A DNA stretch of 64,000 nucleotides from Streblospio benedicti (lineage: Eukaryota; Annelida; Polychaeta; Spionida; Spionidae): positions 58,173,284 through 58,237,283 of the forward strand of contig CM032666.1 of assembly GCA_019095985.1 (NCBI GenBank). The letters are read 5' to 3'. Below the pieces are notes generated by a model. That model ran no database searches and was not told the DNA's origin. It was given only the letters and a program-made list of their open reading frames with translations. How positions within the stretch are numbered: position 1 is the stretch's first letter; the number at the start of each line of letters is the position of its first letter. This document shows, in pieces, positions 1 through 10,600 of the stretch. The position numbers were made by a program, and so were the translations under genes.

Positions 1-4
1 TCAC

Positions 5-295
5 CTTGCGCATTTGTTGTTCCGTCTGTGGTGGGGAGTTCATCCTGCACGGGAGTTTCTCCCCTCGCCTCGTCTTGTACCGGAGTCTCGCCTCGCGACT
101 CGTCCACTAGCGGGGTCGGGCCTCGGGACGACTCCCCCTCTGCAGTGGACTCTGCGGGAGCTGGCGTGGACTCTTCCACAATCGAAGAGTCTGCAGTAGA
201 GTCTTCGACTGCTGTTGGCTCTGCTATGGTCTCTTCTGGAGAAGTGACGGGAGCAGTTTCCTCTGTAGCAGAAGAAACAGGATCTGGTTCCACAC
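5..295 (-). CDS. Acidic gene, coding exon 6
   Basis: 291 bases, acceptor actag, donor GCAAG|gtga at the window edge, phase 1 to 1. Encodes Glu/Thr/Ser/Pro-rich sequence with the tandem octapeptide GETPVQDE. The gene continues to the left outside the window. Confidence 0.78.
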
Positions 296-3200
296 CTAGT
301 AAAAGGTTGCAAACAGCTTTGTAACTCAAATTTTACATTTTCGGATATTTTAGCTCTGATGACGAAATTGTTTATTTGAAAGTACTTATATAGGAAATAA
401 ATTTTAGACATTCAAATTCAAATTATCATTTTCGATATCCATTTTATCAACAAATCTATAAGAAATTAAAACAACAAGAAAGGGACCTGCTGCCATTCAA
501 GTAATGAATTTAGCTTACACAATCTTTTAAAACAGCCTATATAATTATAGACTGATATATAGACATATATGCCTTTTAATCATGTTCTTGAGCCTAAAGA
601 ATTTACTCTTGAACTACTTGATAAACAAAATTTGAAAATGTTGTCACTCGTATATACATAACCTTTTTTGACAAGAGCAGATTTTAAAGTTAAAAATAAA
701 AATAAATAAATAAAAAAAAAATTATGCAGATATGAAATAAATCATGTGTGAAAACATTTGCTAATATGTAGTGTGTGGACAGTTCAAGAAAATTGAGACC
801 GGTTAATCGGCTCTATGTAACCGAACCGTAACTAATTAACTGCCGATTATCGCTCATCCAAGTATTTCATGTTATTTTCGAAACGATACTGCGACTGGAT
901 ATATTGATTGGACACCCTGTATCAATTAGTGTTTGAAAAAAAATTGCGGCTTATGCATTTTGTCTTTAACCTTCACCAACAAGGCAATTCGAACTGCCAG
1001 AAAAGTTTAATCTCGCAAAATTAATGAAATATATGGACATATATAGCTTGGGCATGAAAATAATCATCAAAATCAATAACCAGTTCGCCAATGTAGGGAC
1101 CGGTTATGTATAGAAAATCGACCGTACCCGGTTATCCGGTTAATCGTCTACATATTACTAATATGTGAGTATTGACCGATCGTTATCGTGCGCAGTAACT
1201 CACCTTGCGTTTCCTCAGCAGCAGACGTGTCCATGGGCTCAGCAGACGCGCCGGCACCGGCAGCGTCCTCTATTGAGGTCGTGGCGTGAGGCTCGCCAGA
1301 GCCACCCTGAACATTGATTGGTTCACATTTCAAATTCAGATTGACTTTAAAAATCAAATTTCATGAGTTTAGAAACAAAATTGCTATTAACATCAATAAT
1401 TTTTTAAAGCTTTTGCATCGAACTATATTTTGATGGTTTTATTTGCTACTCTTCCATACCATGTCTTCAGCAGGTGGCACGGCAGGTGGCACGGCATCAG
1501 TCAAGGCGTCTATGTCTTTCAACAAACTTGCCATGTCGTCTGCCTGCGCCTAAAATGTGGCATTTCATAACTTTAATTGATGGTAGAACTTTCAAAATAA
1601 TATTTTTGATGACATACAAATTATTGTCAACGTGTCAAGAAATTTGATTTACACGCACATTTGATATTCAGATTCCTCACTGACACTTGTCATGAAAAAG
1701 TCATAAATGCAATTAAATATAACCAATCATTAGTACTTTATTATTGCTTATACTCAAATTTTATTATATTTTATGAGATAAGGTATGGATTTATACAGTT
1801 TACAAATGTAAATGTAAATGTCTGGTTTATAGTCTTGATCCAAATTTTAAAAAAAATCTCACGACTACAATTTACAATACACAATAAGTAAATATAAATA
1901 AAGAAGAATTTATATTTTATCTTTTGTTTTTTTCGTGACAAGTGCAGGGATTCCTATCACTCAAACATCTAAAGAAATATTAATCGAAGACTCAAGATTG
2001 AAGGGCATGCAATGGAATGTATTTAACATATGCAAGTCTTTAGAAAAGGCAAGTTTATTCAACACCACTTGAACAAGAGGACTATAAGGCCCTATATCGC
2101 TCACCTGCATGTGTAAATTGGGCTTTAAAATTACGCTCGTCTTGGAGTGCCCGTGTGAAAAATGAAACAGTTTCAGTTCATACAAAATGTTTTAGATCCA
2201 CCCGTGGAATGGGTCAATTTTACATGCAGGGTCATGATTCCAATATTACATGAGACAGCCATACAAGTTTTAAGCAAGTTTTGCCTCATCCATTGGTATC
2301 ATTTAAAGTCAAAGGTAAAAGAGTGCAAAGTTCACACTTTGACTTGAGGTCAATGTAAAAACCGTTCATTCTAGCCACCTCAGCATCGACATCCATTTGC
2401 TCTTCACTCTGCACCGGTTCATTGGGAGCTGAAGCAGAATCTTTATCGCTCGGTTGCGAGGATGCAGGCAGATCCTCCAGTGCATCTTTGAATTGCGACT
2501 CATTAGCTGTTGTATCTACAGGTTGAAGAGTGAAAATAACTTGGTTTTTCAACAATATTCGAAGAGACATCCAGAGGTCATGGCCGTGTGTTGGATTGAC
2601 CAGTTTGTGAATTTGCAAACTTATGACACAATTAAATAAGTCATAATTTATATATTATAAGATCTGGGTAAATAATCAACGGATGCCACAATATACAAGC
2701 CTTTAAATATCAGAAAATATTTTACGGTAAAAAATATATATCATAACTTTCTTCATATGAACCCATACCTTGCGTCTGCAGTGTTTCATTTGCATCAACA
2801 TACTGCGTGGCATCCATTTCCTGAAAAAAAAAAAAAAAAAAAATTGAAAAAATAATCCACCATCAAAATTATAGAATACAAAGTATTTGAATAGATGGGA
2901 CCTTTCCAGGATTACTGTTGCTTTTATTTAATCAAGAAATTAAGAAATCAAATGGGTAAAGAAAAAGAAAATATGCATCATTGATTTTACATAAATTTCT
3001 CAGATAATCTCAATTAGTGGCTTAACACGCTTATATGTCTATACCTCCAAGTCAAATTATGATGCATAACACGAATATGAGGTCGCCATTTTGCTCTAGT
3101 TGGTTCTCACGACTGATTTGTGACTTTAGAGGTCAGAGGGTTGTAACACACCCATGGGAATTCCAGATTCCAGAAGGCTGTCACTCAATTTATAAGTTTT

Positions 3201-3722
3201 TTCAAAGGGGGTCACTCAGTTTTTCATTTTCAGAAATGGGGGTCACTGAATTTTTCAAAGTTGGTTAAACCAAATGGTCGGCCCCCCTGGGAAGTAATTT
3301 ATGTGCGCTCCCTTATCAAATTTGTTATAATGGACATTTGCTATTACACTTGACTGTGGTGCATGTAAAAGTTAATGTTTTATTGTGTTTAAAACTATGG
3401 TAAATGATTACCGTTTAAGAATGGTAACAGGCCTTAGGCCTATATTGCCAAAATGTTACTACTACTACTAGATCTATTACTACTACTACTACTTTTTTGT
3501 ATTAGGTGCCATACCACATGTGAGTAACAAGACTTAACAATCATTGACCTAAATCCCACATGCATGACCTATTTCTTAACAATACTTTTCCCTAACCAAA
3601 CTTTGCACTAACTTTCTTTCTACATATGCACACTGTCATACCTGATTTTGAGATGGACTCTGAGAATCAATGCCCTGTGCCAGTGGAGGCTGGGATGGGT
3701 TGGCATCATTTTGGCTCTCCAT
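5..3722 (-). CDS. Acidic disordered protein, N-terminal six coding exons (partial; possible ZMYM-type gene)
   Basis: Six exons on the minus strand join in one frame: 3722-3642, 2820-2769, 2515-2379, 1549-1460, 1306-1204 and 295-5. Every intron has GT-AG borders and matching phases (0, 1, 0, 0, 1, 1), giving 251 codons plus one base before the gene leaves the window. The start is the ATG at 3722 (MESQNDANPS). The product is rich in Glu, Asp, Ser, Thr, Ala and Pro and poor in Lys and aromatics, with repeated MD-acidic motifs (EEQMDVDAE, EPMDTSAAEE) and a duplicated GETPVQDE near residue 230. No folded domain is visible, so it looks like a disordered nuclear-type N-terminus. It is head to head with the DBHS gene. 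By synteny with human ZMYM/DBHS pairs it could be a ZMYM2/3/4-like gene, but no zinc finger lies inside the window. Existence is well supported; identity is not. Confidence 0.78.
296..1203 (-). other. Intron 5 of the acidic gene, with a possible degenerate inverted-repeat element
   Basis: AT-rich intron. Between about 770 and 1160 the motif CCGGTTAATCG occurs twice (near 800 and 1137) among other CCGGTTA-like words, as in an old short DNA element. No coding signal is visible. Confidence 0.35.
1204..1306 (-). CDS. Acidic gene, coding exon 5
   Basis: 34 codons plus one base, acceptor gttcag, donor CAAG|gtgagt. Gly/Ala/Glu-rich, containing EPMDTSAAEETQ. Much more GC-rich than its flanks. Confidence 0.78.
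1460..1549 (-). CDS. Acidic gene, coding exon 4
   Basis: 30 codons between a ttttag acceptor and an ATG|gtatgg donor, phase 0 to 0. Encodes AQADDMASLLKDIDAL, the only segment with helix-like hydrophobic spacing, followed by a duplicated AVPP. Confidence 0.75.
2379..2515 (-). CDS. Acidic gene, coding exon 3
   Basis: Acceptor ctgtag at 2516; the first two bases complete an Asp codon carried over from exon 2. Encodes an acidic stretch ending EEQMDVDAE, then a GAG|gtggct donor in phase 0. The donor is not strong, so this 3' border is the least sure in the gene. Confidence 0.7.
2769..2820 (-). CDS. Acidic gene, coding exon 2
   Basis: 52 bases after a long pyrimidine tract and AG; ends CAAG|gtatgg in phase 1. 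Encodes EMDATQYVDANETLQTQ. The pyrimidine tract appears on the plus strand as a run of about 20 A at 2823-2842. Confidence 0.75.
3180..3266 (+). repeat. Three tandem 31-bp units (GTCACT...) in intron 1 of the acidic gene
   Basis: GTCACT recurs at 3180, 3211 and 3242, each followed by a T-rich stretch and TCAAAG- or CAGAAA-like words, so the period is 31 bases. It sits inside a dispersed-looking block from about 3080 to 3300. Confidence 0.65.
3462..3493 (+). repeat. CTA/TAC trinucleotide microsatellite
   Basis: Two short runs of ACT repeats separated by AGATCT. Confidence 0.8.
3642..3722 (-). CDS. Acidic gene, coding exon 1
   Basis: 27 codons from the ATG at 3722 to a CAG|gtatga donor, phase 0. 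Gln/Ser/Asn/Pro-rich (MESQNDANPS...). Nothing upstream needs a further coding exon. Confidence 0.75.
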
Positions 3723-4263
3723 TTTTCGACATACCCTGCTTTGGGAGCTTTATGAAATCGACCTGTTAAAAGAATGTCACTTTATTTATGCAAATGTAGG
3801 ATTGATAGCATACGAAATGTTAGTGTTTCTTGAAAATTGTGGTTTTTACAGTAGGTTGCAACTACCTGGGTTGTGGTTGCTGGGGTTCGGCAAAAGAGGG
3901 ATGGCCTCGCTTTCAAAAACTGTCCACAGATTTCAGCGTGGTGAAAAGAGGAATCGCCCTCAGCCGCGCTATATTTAATGCTAATATCTAGTGACAGGAT
4001 TATTCTTTGTAAAATTCCATAGGGTACATCAATTATATCGCCATTTTAGATCCATGAAAGTACCAAGAAATAACTGATATTAGTAAAATACAAAGATATT
4101 TAATGTTTGAATAACTAATTAAGAAAACGACCACAACATAGATCACGTGACGCAGTGACTCGGACGCCATTTTGTACGCTGCTTCCGACGAACTCAGCAG
4201 CTAGACATAAAGACTACGATATTTCTTTAAATTTTCACTTAAATTGATCACATTGTGACAAAC
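3723..4263. promoter_or_regulatory. Divergent promoter between the acidic gene and the DBHS gene
   Basis: Only 541 bases separate the two start codons. The DBHS-proximal half carries a CACGTG E-box at 4144-4149, in the wider context TCACGTGAC, and ACGCCATTTTG at 4164-4174, the reverse of a YY1-type CAAAATGGCG site. YY1 sites near start sites are typical of housekeeping promoters. No TATA box is evident, as is common for a shared housekeeping promoter. The 5' UTRs of both genes must lie here. Confidence 0.6.
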
Positions 4264-4660
4264 ATGGCTAATGAAGCGAAACAAGATGTTAAGAAGGAGC
4301 AGGCTAAACAAGATAAAGGCTCCCCAATGAAAGGAAAGGATGCAAACCAAGGCGTTAAAAACGATCAGCCACCACAACAGAATGAAAGTAACGCCGTCGT
4401 CGGTGGTGGTGAGCAGCGTGGTGGTTTCCGTGGTGGATTCGGAGGCCGTGGACGCGGGGGCCGAGGAGGATTCGAGGGAGGACGCGGACGATTCGAAGGC
4501 GGACGTGGAGGATTCGACCGTAGCCGCGGCGGCGGCGGCTTCCGTGGCGGCAGAGGTGGATTCGGAGGAGGAGCACCGAATAACCAGCAGCAGACGAACA
4601 ACGAAAATGATAACCAAAAGAAGGCCGGTGAGGAAGGGATGGAGGTTGTGGTGGTAGAAG
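4264..4660 (+). CDS. SFPQ/NONO/PSPC1: DBHS exon 1: N-terminal low-complexity and first RGG region
   Basis: Start MANEAKQDVK; Lys/Gln-rich, then dense FRGG/GRGG repeats. The donor GAAG|gttaga in phase 1 is the only one that joins exon 2 in frame; read-through meets TAG at 4663. Confidence 0.85.
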
Positions 4661-7600
4661 GTTAGAGCTGGGATCCGTTTGTATATTCTATGCAAATTTG
4701 TTTCAGCTTTTTCCGTGTGCTTTATGTTATGTATGAAAACTTTTAACTATTTCATCAAAGTCTAATCTAAATAGTCATTAACGATTACCAGACATAGCCC
4801 TAATTATGGACTGATTAGATTTTTGGTGCTGTGAAGAAGTTTCTAGAATCTAGATCCAAGATTAGATTGTCCATTGTGAAAATTAATTTACTCAGCATCA
4901 TCCACTTGTTAAAATGTTGTCAGACAAACCAGGCAGTTCCATCTTTAATTGAAAGAAGTTCACGGATGAATTAATGTTAGGCATTTAAAAAAAATTTGCC
5001 ATAAATTGATCCAGCAGGTACATACATGTTCATTCCTACAATCAAGGCATATTTTTTTGTAGGCCAAGGTGAGAGCCAAAACCAAACAGAGCAGCAGCCG
5101 ATGCAGACTGGTGAAAGTCCGAATCAGCGCGGTGGTTTCCGTGGAGGTCGCGGGGGCGGAGACAGAGGTCGCGGGGGTGGCAGGGGAGGTCGCGGGGGTG
5201 GCGGCTTCAGGGGAGAACGTCGCGAGAAAGTGGTCCACGCTCCACCCAGGTTCACAGAGGATGGCGAGAGGATGTTCACTGGGCGATGCCGCCTCTTTAT
5301 CGGAAACCTGCCTCAAGACATGGACCAGGAACAGTTCGAGGAACTGTTCAAGGAGTTCGGAGAGTTCGAAGAAGCTTTCATCAGCCAAGGTCGCGGCTTC
5401 GGCTTCATCAGAATGGTATGTGGTCTAATTAGCACTTTTTTTTTATATATTTCATGATTTGAGAAATTGCATAAAATTGAATCTGCCATTATACGTAAGC
5501 ACAATTGAAGTAGCATCTTTTTACCCTAAGAAAAAAAAATTCAATTGCAATCAATATAAATCAATATGAATCAATATTTGATTTCTATATCTGTTCATTT
5601 ACACTTTTCTTGTGTACCTTTTTGTATCAGTTTGTTATAACACTGTGAAAAAAATTTCAGGCGACAATTGCCATTGCGAAGAAAGTCAAAGCCCAACTGG
5701 ATGGAAAAAATATCAGAGGCAGAAATCTGCGTGTGCGTTTTGCCACACATCAAGCTGCATTGAAAGTGAAACATTTACATCACTTCGTCTCCAACGAGAT
5801 GCTGAAAGAAGCGTTTGAGAGCAACTTTGGTGAGGTGGAAAAGGCGGTTGTGATTATTGACGACAAGGGTCGCCCCACGGGAGAGGGCATCGTGGAGGTT
5901 TGCTCGCAAACCCGGGCCATGATGGCGCTAAACAGGATCAATGACGGGGTCTTCCTGCTCGGATCGTAAGTAGGCTTCTAGTAAATTCAGGGATTTGTAA
6001 ATTATCATGTGTTTTGTTTTCGAAAGGCTTTGAATTCATTTCTTACCTCTTACTTTTGACCAAGCATATTTCTGTGAGTGGAGTTAGAAATGAATTTATA
6101 AATTTACTGGTTGTTGAATCTGTTGCAATAGTAGATTATTTTGTAAGATTCATCCAAAGTTTCCCTTTGCTCATCTAATGATATTAAAGATATCTAATGA
6201 TATTAGTATGTCAAATCATATTAGTGTGCGTCTAAAATGTAATTTAATAGACTTTGTGGTACAAGATTTGCGTGTTTTTTGCAGCTCCCCGCGTCCGATC
6301 GTTGTGGAGCCGCTGATTGAGAATGATGAGACGGACGGACTGCCGGAAATATTCATGAACAAGAACCAAGAGTACACAAAGTGAGATTTTTTTAAGTTTT
6401 TATTACTGCTATGATCAACTTCCTTGTATTAATCGACTAATGTGCTGACAGCAAGTTCAGAACTACACATTTTCAATCATAACTAAAAAATGGTAATGAA
6501 TATCAAAATAAAAATTATAGGAATGAAACGCTATTTTTTTGCCAGATCTACATTGCAATTTTGATTATTCTGATTGGTTTACATAATAGTGAACACTTAC
6601 ATGAAAATGGCATTTTTCTAGTGTCTGTGAGAGACAGAGTCAGACATTTTGAACAAGTCAAAATTGGGGATTAGGTAACAAGATTGGAACAGCAATGTTT
6701 ATATTTTTGATTTGCATACACATGGGTAGTCACATAATTGGTGATACATAAATGTGTATGCAAATCAAAAATATAAACAAACTTGGCTGTTCCAATCTTT
6801 ACCTAATCCCCAATTTTGACTTGTTCAAAATGTCTGACTCTGTCTCTCACAGACACTGGAAAAATGCCATTTTCATGTAAGTGTTCGCTCTTATGTAAAC
6901 CAATCAGAATAATCAAAATTGCGATATAGATCTGGCAAAAAAATAGCGTTTCATTCCTATAATTTTTATTTTGATATTCATTACCATTTTTGAGTTATGA
7001 TTGAAAATGTATAGTTCTGAACTTGCTGTCAGCACATTAATAAGTTAAAGATATTGTTTTATTTCTGTACTACAATTTTATCTAATTAAAACAAAAACAA
7101 ATTTTCTAGGGGTGGGTGTGTGTGTGTAAAGGTCATAGACCCTGTGCTGTTTATTTATTGTTCTCTGCTTCATCTGATGAAAATGTTTCTAATAGTCTGA
7201 AAATTATTATGATTTATCAAACACATAAATGAATTTAAACCGTAAAGAAATAGTTCTGCTCAATTGCATCTATCAAGTTTCAACGGCAGGTTTATCTGAC
7301 TTTGGAGCATAATTCACATTTAGATGTAATAATGGTTGTGTGTGCAGGGAGCGCGAGAACGGAGCGCGCTTCGCTCACGTAGGCAGCTTTGAGTACGAGT
7401 TCGCACACAAGTGGAAGGAGATGTACCAGATGCACGCCGAGGCCGAGGAAAACCTCAAACGCCAGTTCGTAGAGAACTGTGTGAAGCTCGAAATCGAGCA
7501 GGCCAACGCTCAGATGGAGTACCAGACACAGAAACTACGCGACGGTAAGCTGTCTTCATTGTTTTGTGAAATCACATGTTATGGTTTTACAATTATGACA

Positions 7601-10600
7601 TTTTTGTCTCCATTCGAAATTAGCAATTTATGAGTTGAACTCCATTTGCAGCTGTTTTATTGTGATGTTCTTTGTCGTAGATCTGCTGAAGCGGCAGGAA
7701 GAATTGAGGAAGATGGAAGAACAGCACAAGAGAGAGATGGAGATGAAGATGGAAATGAGGTAGATAATAATTGCTCTATTACAAACATTGTCAGGATTTT
7801 TTTTTCCTGTGAATTCTTTTGAAACATTTTTCTTTCCTTGATCAGGGTTAGGATTAGCCACTCGTCCGCTCGTATTGACTAGTAAAAACTTATGGAGGAG
7901 GAGTAAAATGTTTTAGCAACTCGTCCTTATGACGAGTAGCAATTCTGGTCATTCGCATACAAATATAGAGCTTTGTGCCAGGAGGACAAGTACATTTTTT
8001 TCCAGGGCGAGTTGATATTTGAGGGTTACTCGTCCTGCTGACGAGTAGCACTTTTCTACCTAATCCTGACCCTGCCTGATGTTGACTTCACAATTACTTA
8101 GTAATTACTTCAACAAAGTGGACTGTTTGCCTGTGTTTTGTGATTGTAATGTTACAAATTTCGCTGAAGTTGCCATTTTTCTGTTCCAGACGTTCCCAGG
8201 AGGAGAACAAGAAGCGGATGGAGGAAGTCCGGCGACAGGAGGAAGAGGAACGGAGGAAGCAGCAGGAGATCTACGAACAGGTACACGGCCCTTGATGGGT
8301 GTATATTCTGATAATTTAGAGATGCAAATAAAAAAACTGATTTGAATAAGAAGGAAATAGAAAATGCCATTTAACTTTACTGCAACACTATTGAATTGAA
8401 AACAAACCAAGCACGTCAAGTGAATTTTTATTCGTCAAATGCAATGTGGATATATGTTTTATCTTGTGTTCAAAGACTTCGGTTTATAAACAAAAACGTG
8501 CTTGAAAATGGTAAAATGTAAGGTTCAATTGATATGATTTACACCGCAATAAATGCCATCGACATCAAAGGTGAAAATACCATGATGTAGATAATCCAAG
8601 TACTGATGAGCTTTCAAACAGGTTGGCGTCCATTGATCAAGTTTGCTCTCTTTCCAGCAACGTGAGCAGCGCATGCGCGAGATGCAGGAAATGCAGCACA
8701 TGCGCGAGATGCGACAGCTCAACCAGATGCGTGAGCAGCAGATGCGAGAGCTGCAGCGTGAGACCCGGGGGGAGGGCATGCGGCAGCCCCGCCACGACAG
8801 CATGAACGCCGGGGGTGGGGTCCGGGGGGTGATCGCGGATCTCATGGACGAGGTCGGCATGGAGCCAGCACGCAACAGCATGGGAGGTGAGGACGGGCGC
8901 GTTTTTCTTTGTTTAGAATGTGATTTTGGGTTCTGAAATTTTGCTATGTTGGACTTAAAAAAGAAATTTATGGAAAGTGATATAAAAAGAACAGTCTGAT
9001 GCACTATGGTATTCTGTTGGACACCCTATATGGAAATTGATATGAAGGGAGCAGTTTGATGCACCTTGGAAATTTGGAGGCCACCTAAGAAATCTGAATT
9101 CACACATATTAACGCCCACTGTGTCGCACTGATTAACTCGCGTGTGAGGTGACCACGATCTCTGGATCTCAACATGATGATTCAGCCCGGCGCACAACCT
9201 CAAACTCAGTTATGAACACATATCAGGTGTGAACTGTACCCGAGGAGAGCACTGATCACAGCGCAACTGCGCAATAATCATCTCCATGATTCTCATACCT
9301 GAAAATTGTCTGTAAATTTGGAATTTTTTAAAATCATTTTGTACCAATTAAAGTAAATGATGGCTACAAGAAACAAGCAAATCACTGAAGAACGTAAGAG
9401 GCATGTCATTTGTAACTACTAGCTTATCTCAAATTCATATACATAGTACTGTAAAGAAGAGAGTAAACAATCCTGTCTCCCCCCAGGCGGTGGTATGCGT
9501 GGCCTCAGCCAGCAGGACGACCTGCCGATGAAGCCTCCGCCCGCCCCGCCCGCGGTGCTCGGACTGGACGGCCGCGGGGCCAGCGAGGTGAGCAGGGAAA
9601 ACAAGGATAATGTGCCGTGTGTCGTTACGGTAACTCACACAGCTTTAAATGGGGGGATTAATTGATTTTGTGAAAATCAAGGTTTTTGCTCACTGAATAT
9701 AGTCGATAATCAGGTACGTCCATCGTCTGGGGACTACCTTTGGTCACTGGGTGGCAGCATGTGATTGTGACAGAATGAGTAAGCAAAAACGTGGATCTTT
9801 ACAAAATTAATTTATCAATCTATGTAAAAAAGATATCGAATGAACCTATTTACAAATCGTATTTTTTAAATTTTCTTTCAAAGCTGTTGCAATCCATTTC
9901 ATACTAAAGGTTAACCATTGAAAAAATTGAAAAAAGTCCAATATCTTATTGGTATGTAGGCGGTAAAAAAGCTTAAAATTTCATAAAGAGTCTGTGTCTG
10001 AATGGAATAAGAAACCTTTGGCATTGTAAAGCTGTATTGTGAATGTTCGTTTAAGTTTGTAGAATTTTTGTTCAAGGCGAATGTTATTCAGCATCAAATT
10101 TAAACAGTATTCGTCTTCACGGGTGCATGTATCCAAATATTGTGTTCTGCGTTGAATTACCGACTATAGTGTAAGTAAGACAGAATTCGACGTGAACGGA
10201 ACACCTGAGAACCACTAATTTGGAGACAAGTTTTCCGGGTCTGCGGTTTGACACGAACTATGCTGTGTTTCAGATGATGCTGGGAGGCGGTGGTGGTTTC
10301 TCCCAGCAGCAGGGCGGACTATATGACCAGGACCGCGGAGTTAGTGACACTTTATCACTATGGTTCAATCTAGGATTCCTTAGTAAAATAGTCTGCATGA
10401 AAAATCACTGAATCGGGTAGTTTAGAATCTATGGGCCGGTGATATTAGACATGGGGGTTGTTTTTGATGACAAATGATGGGCGTATTTTTATCGATCCTA
10501 GATTGAAAACACTTAAATGTTGACTAATGATCTTGTGTTTACAGACATGTTTGATGTTTTGTGCACGTTTGCAAGTTTTATTTTTTGAAAGTTCATTTTA

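Noticed and set aside
4201-4695. Minus-strand frame with Ser/Thr- and Val-rich sequence
   Set aside because: Shadow of the Gly/Arg-rich DBHS exon 1.
8525-9004. Minus-strand 159-codon frame
   Set aside because: Shadow of DBHS exon 8; its Cys/Arg/Met-rich content mirrors the repeating plus-strand codons.
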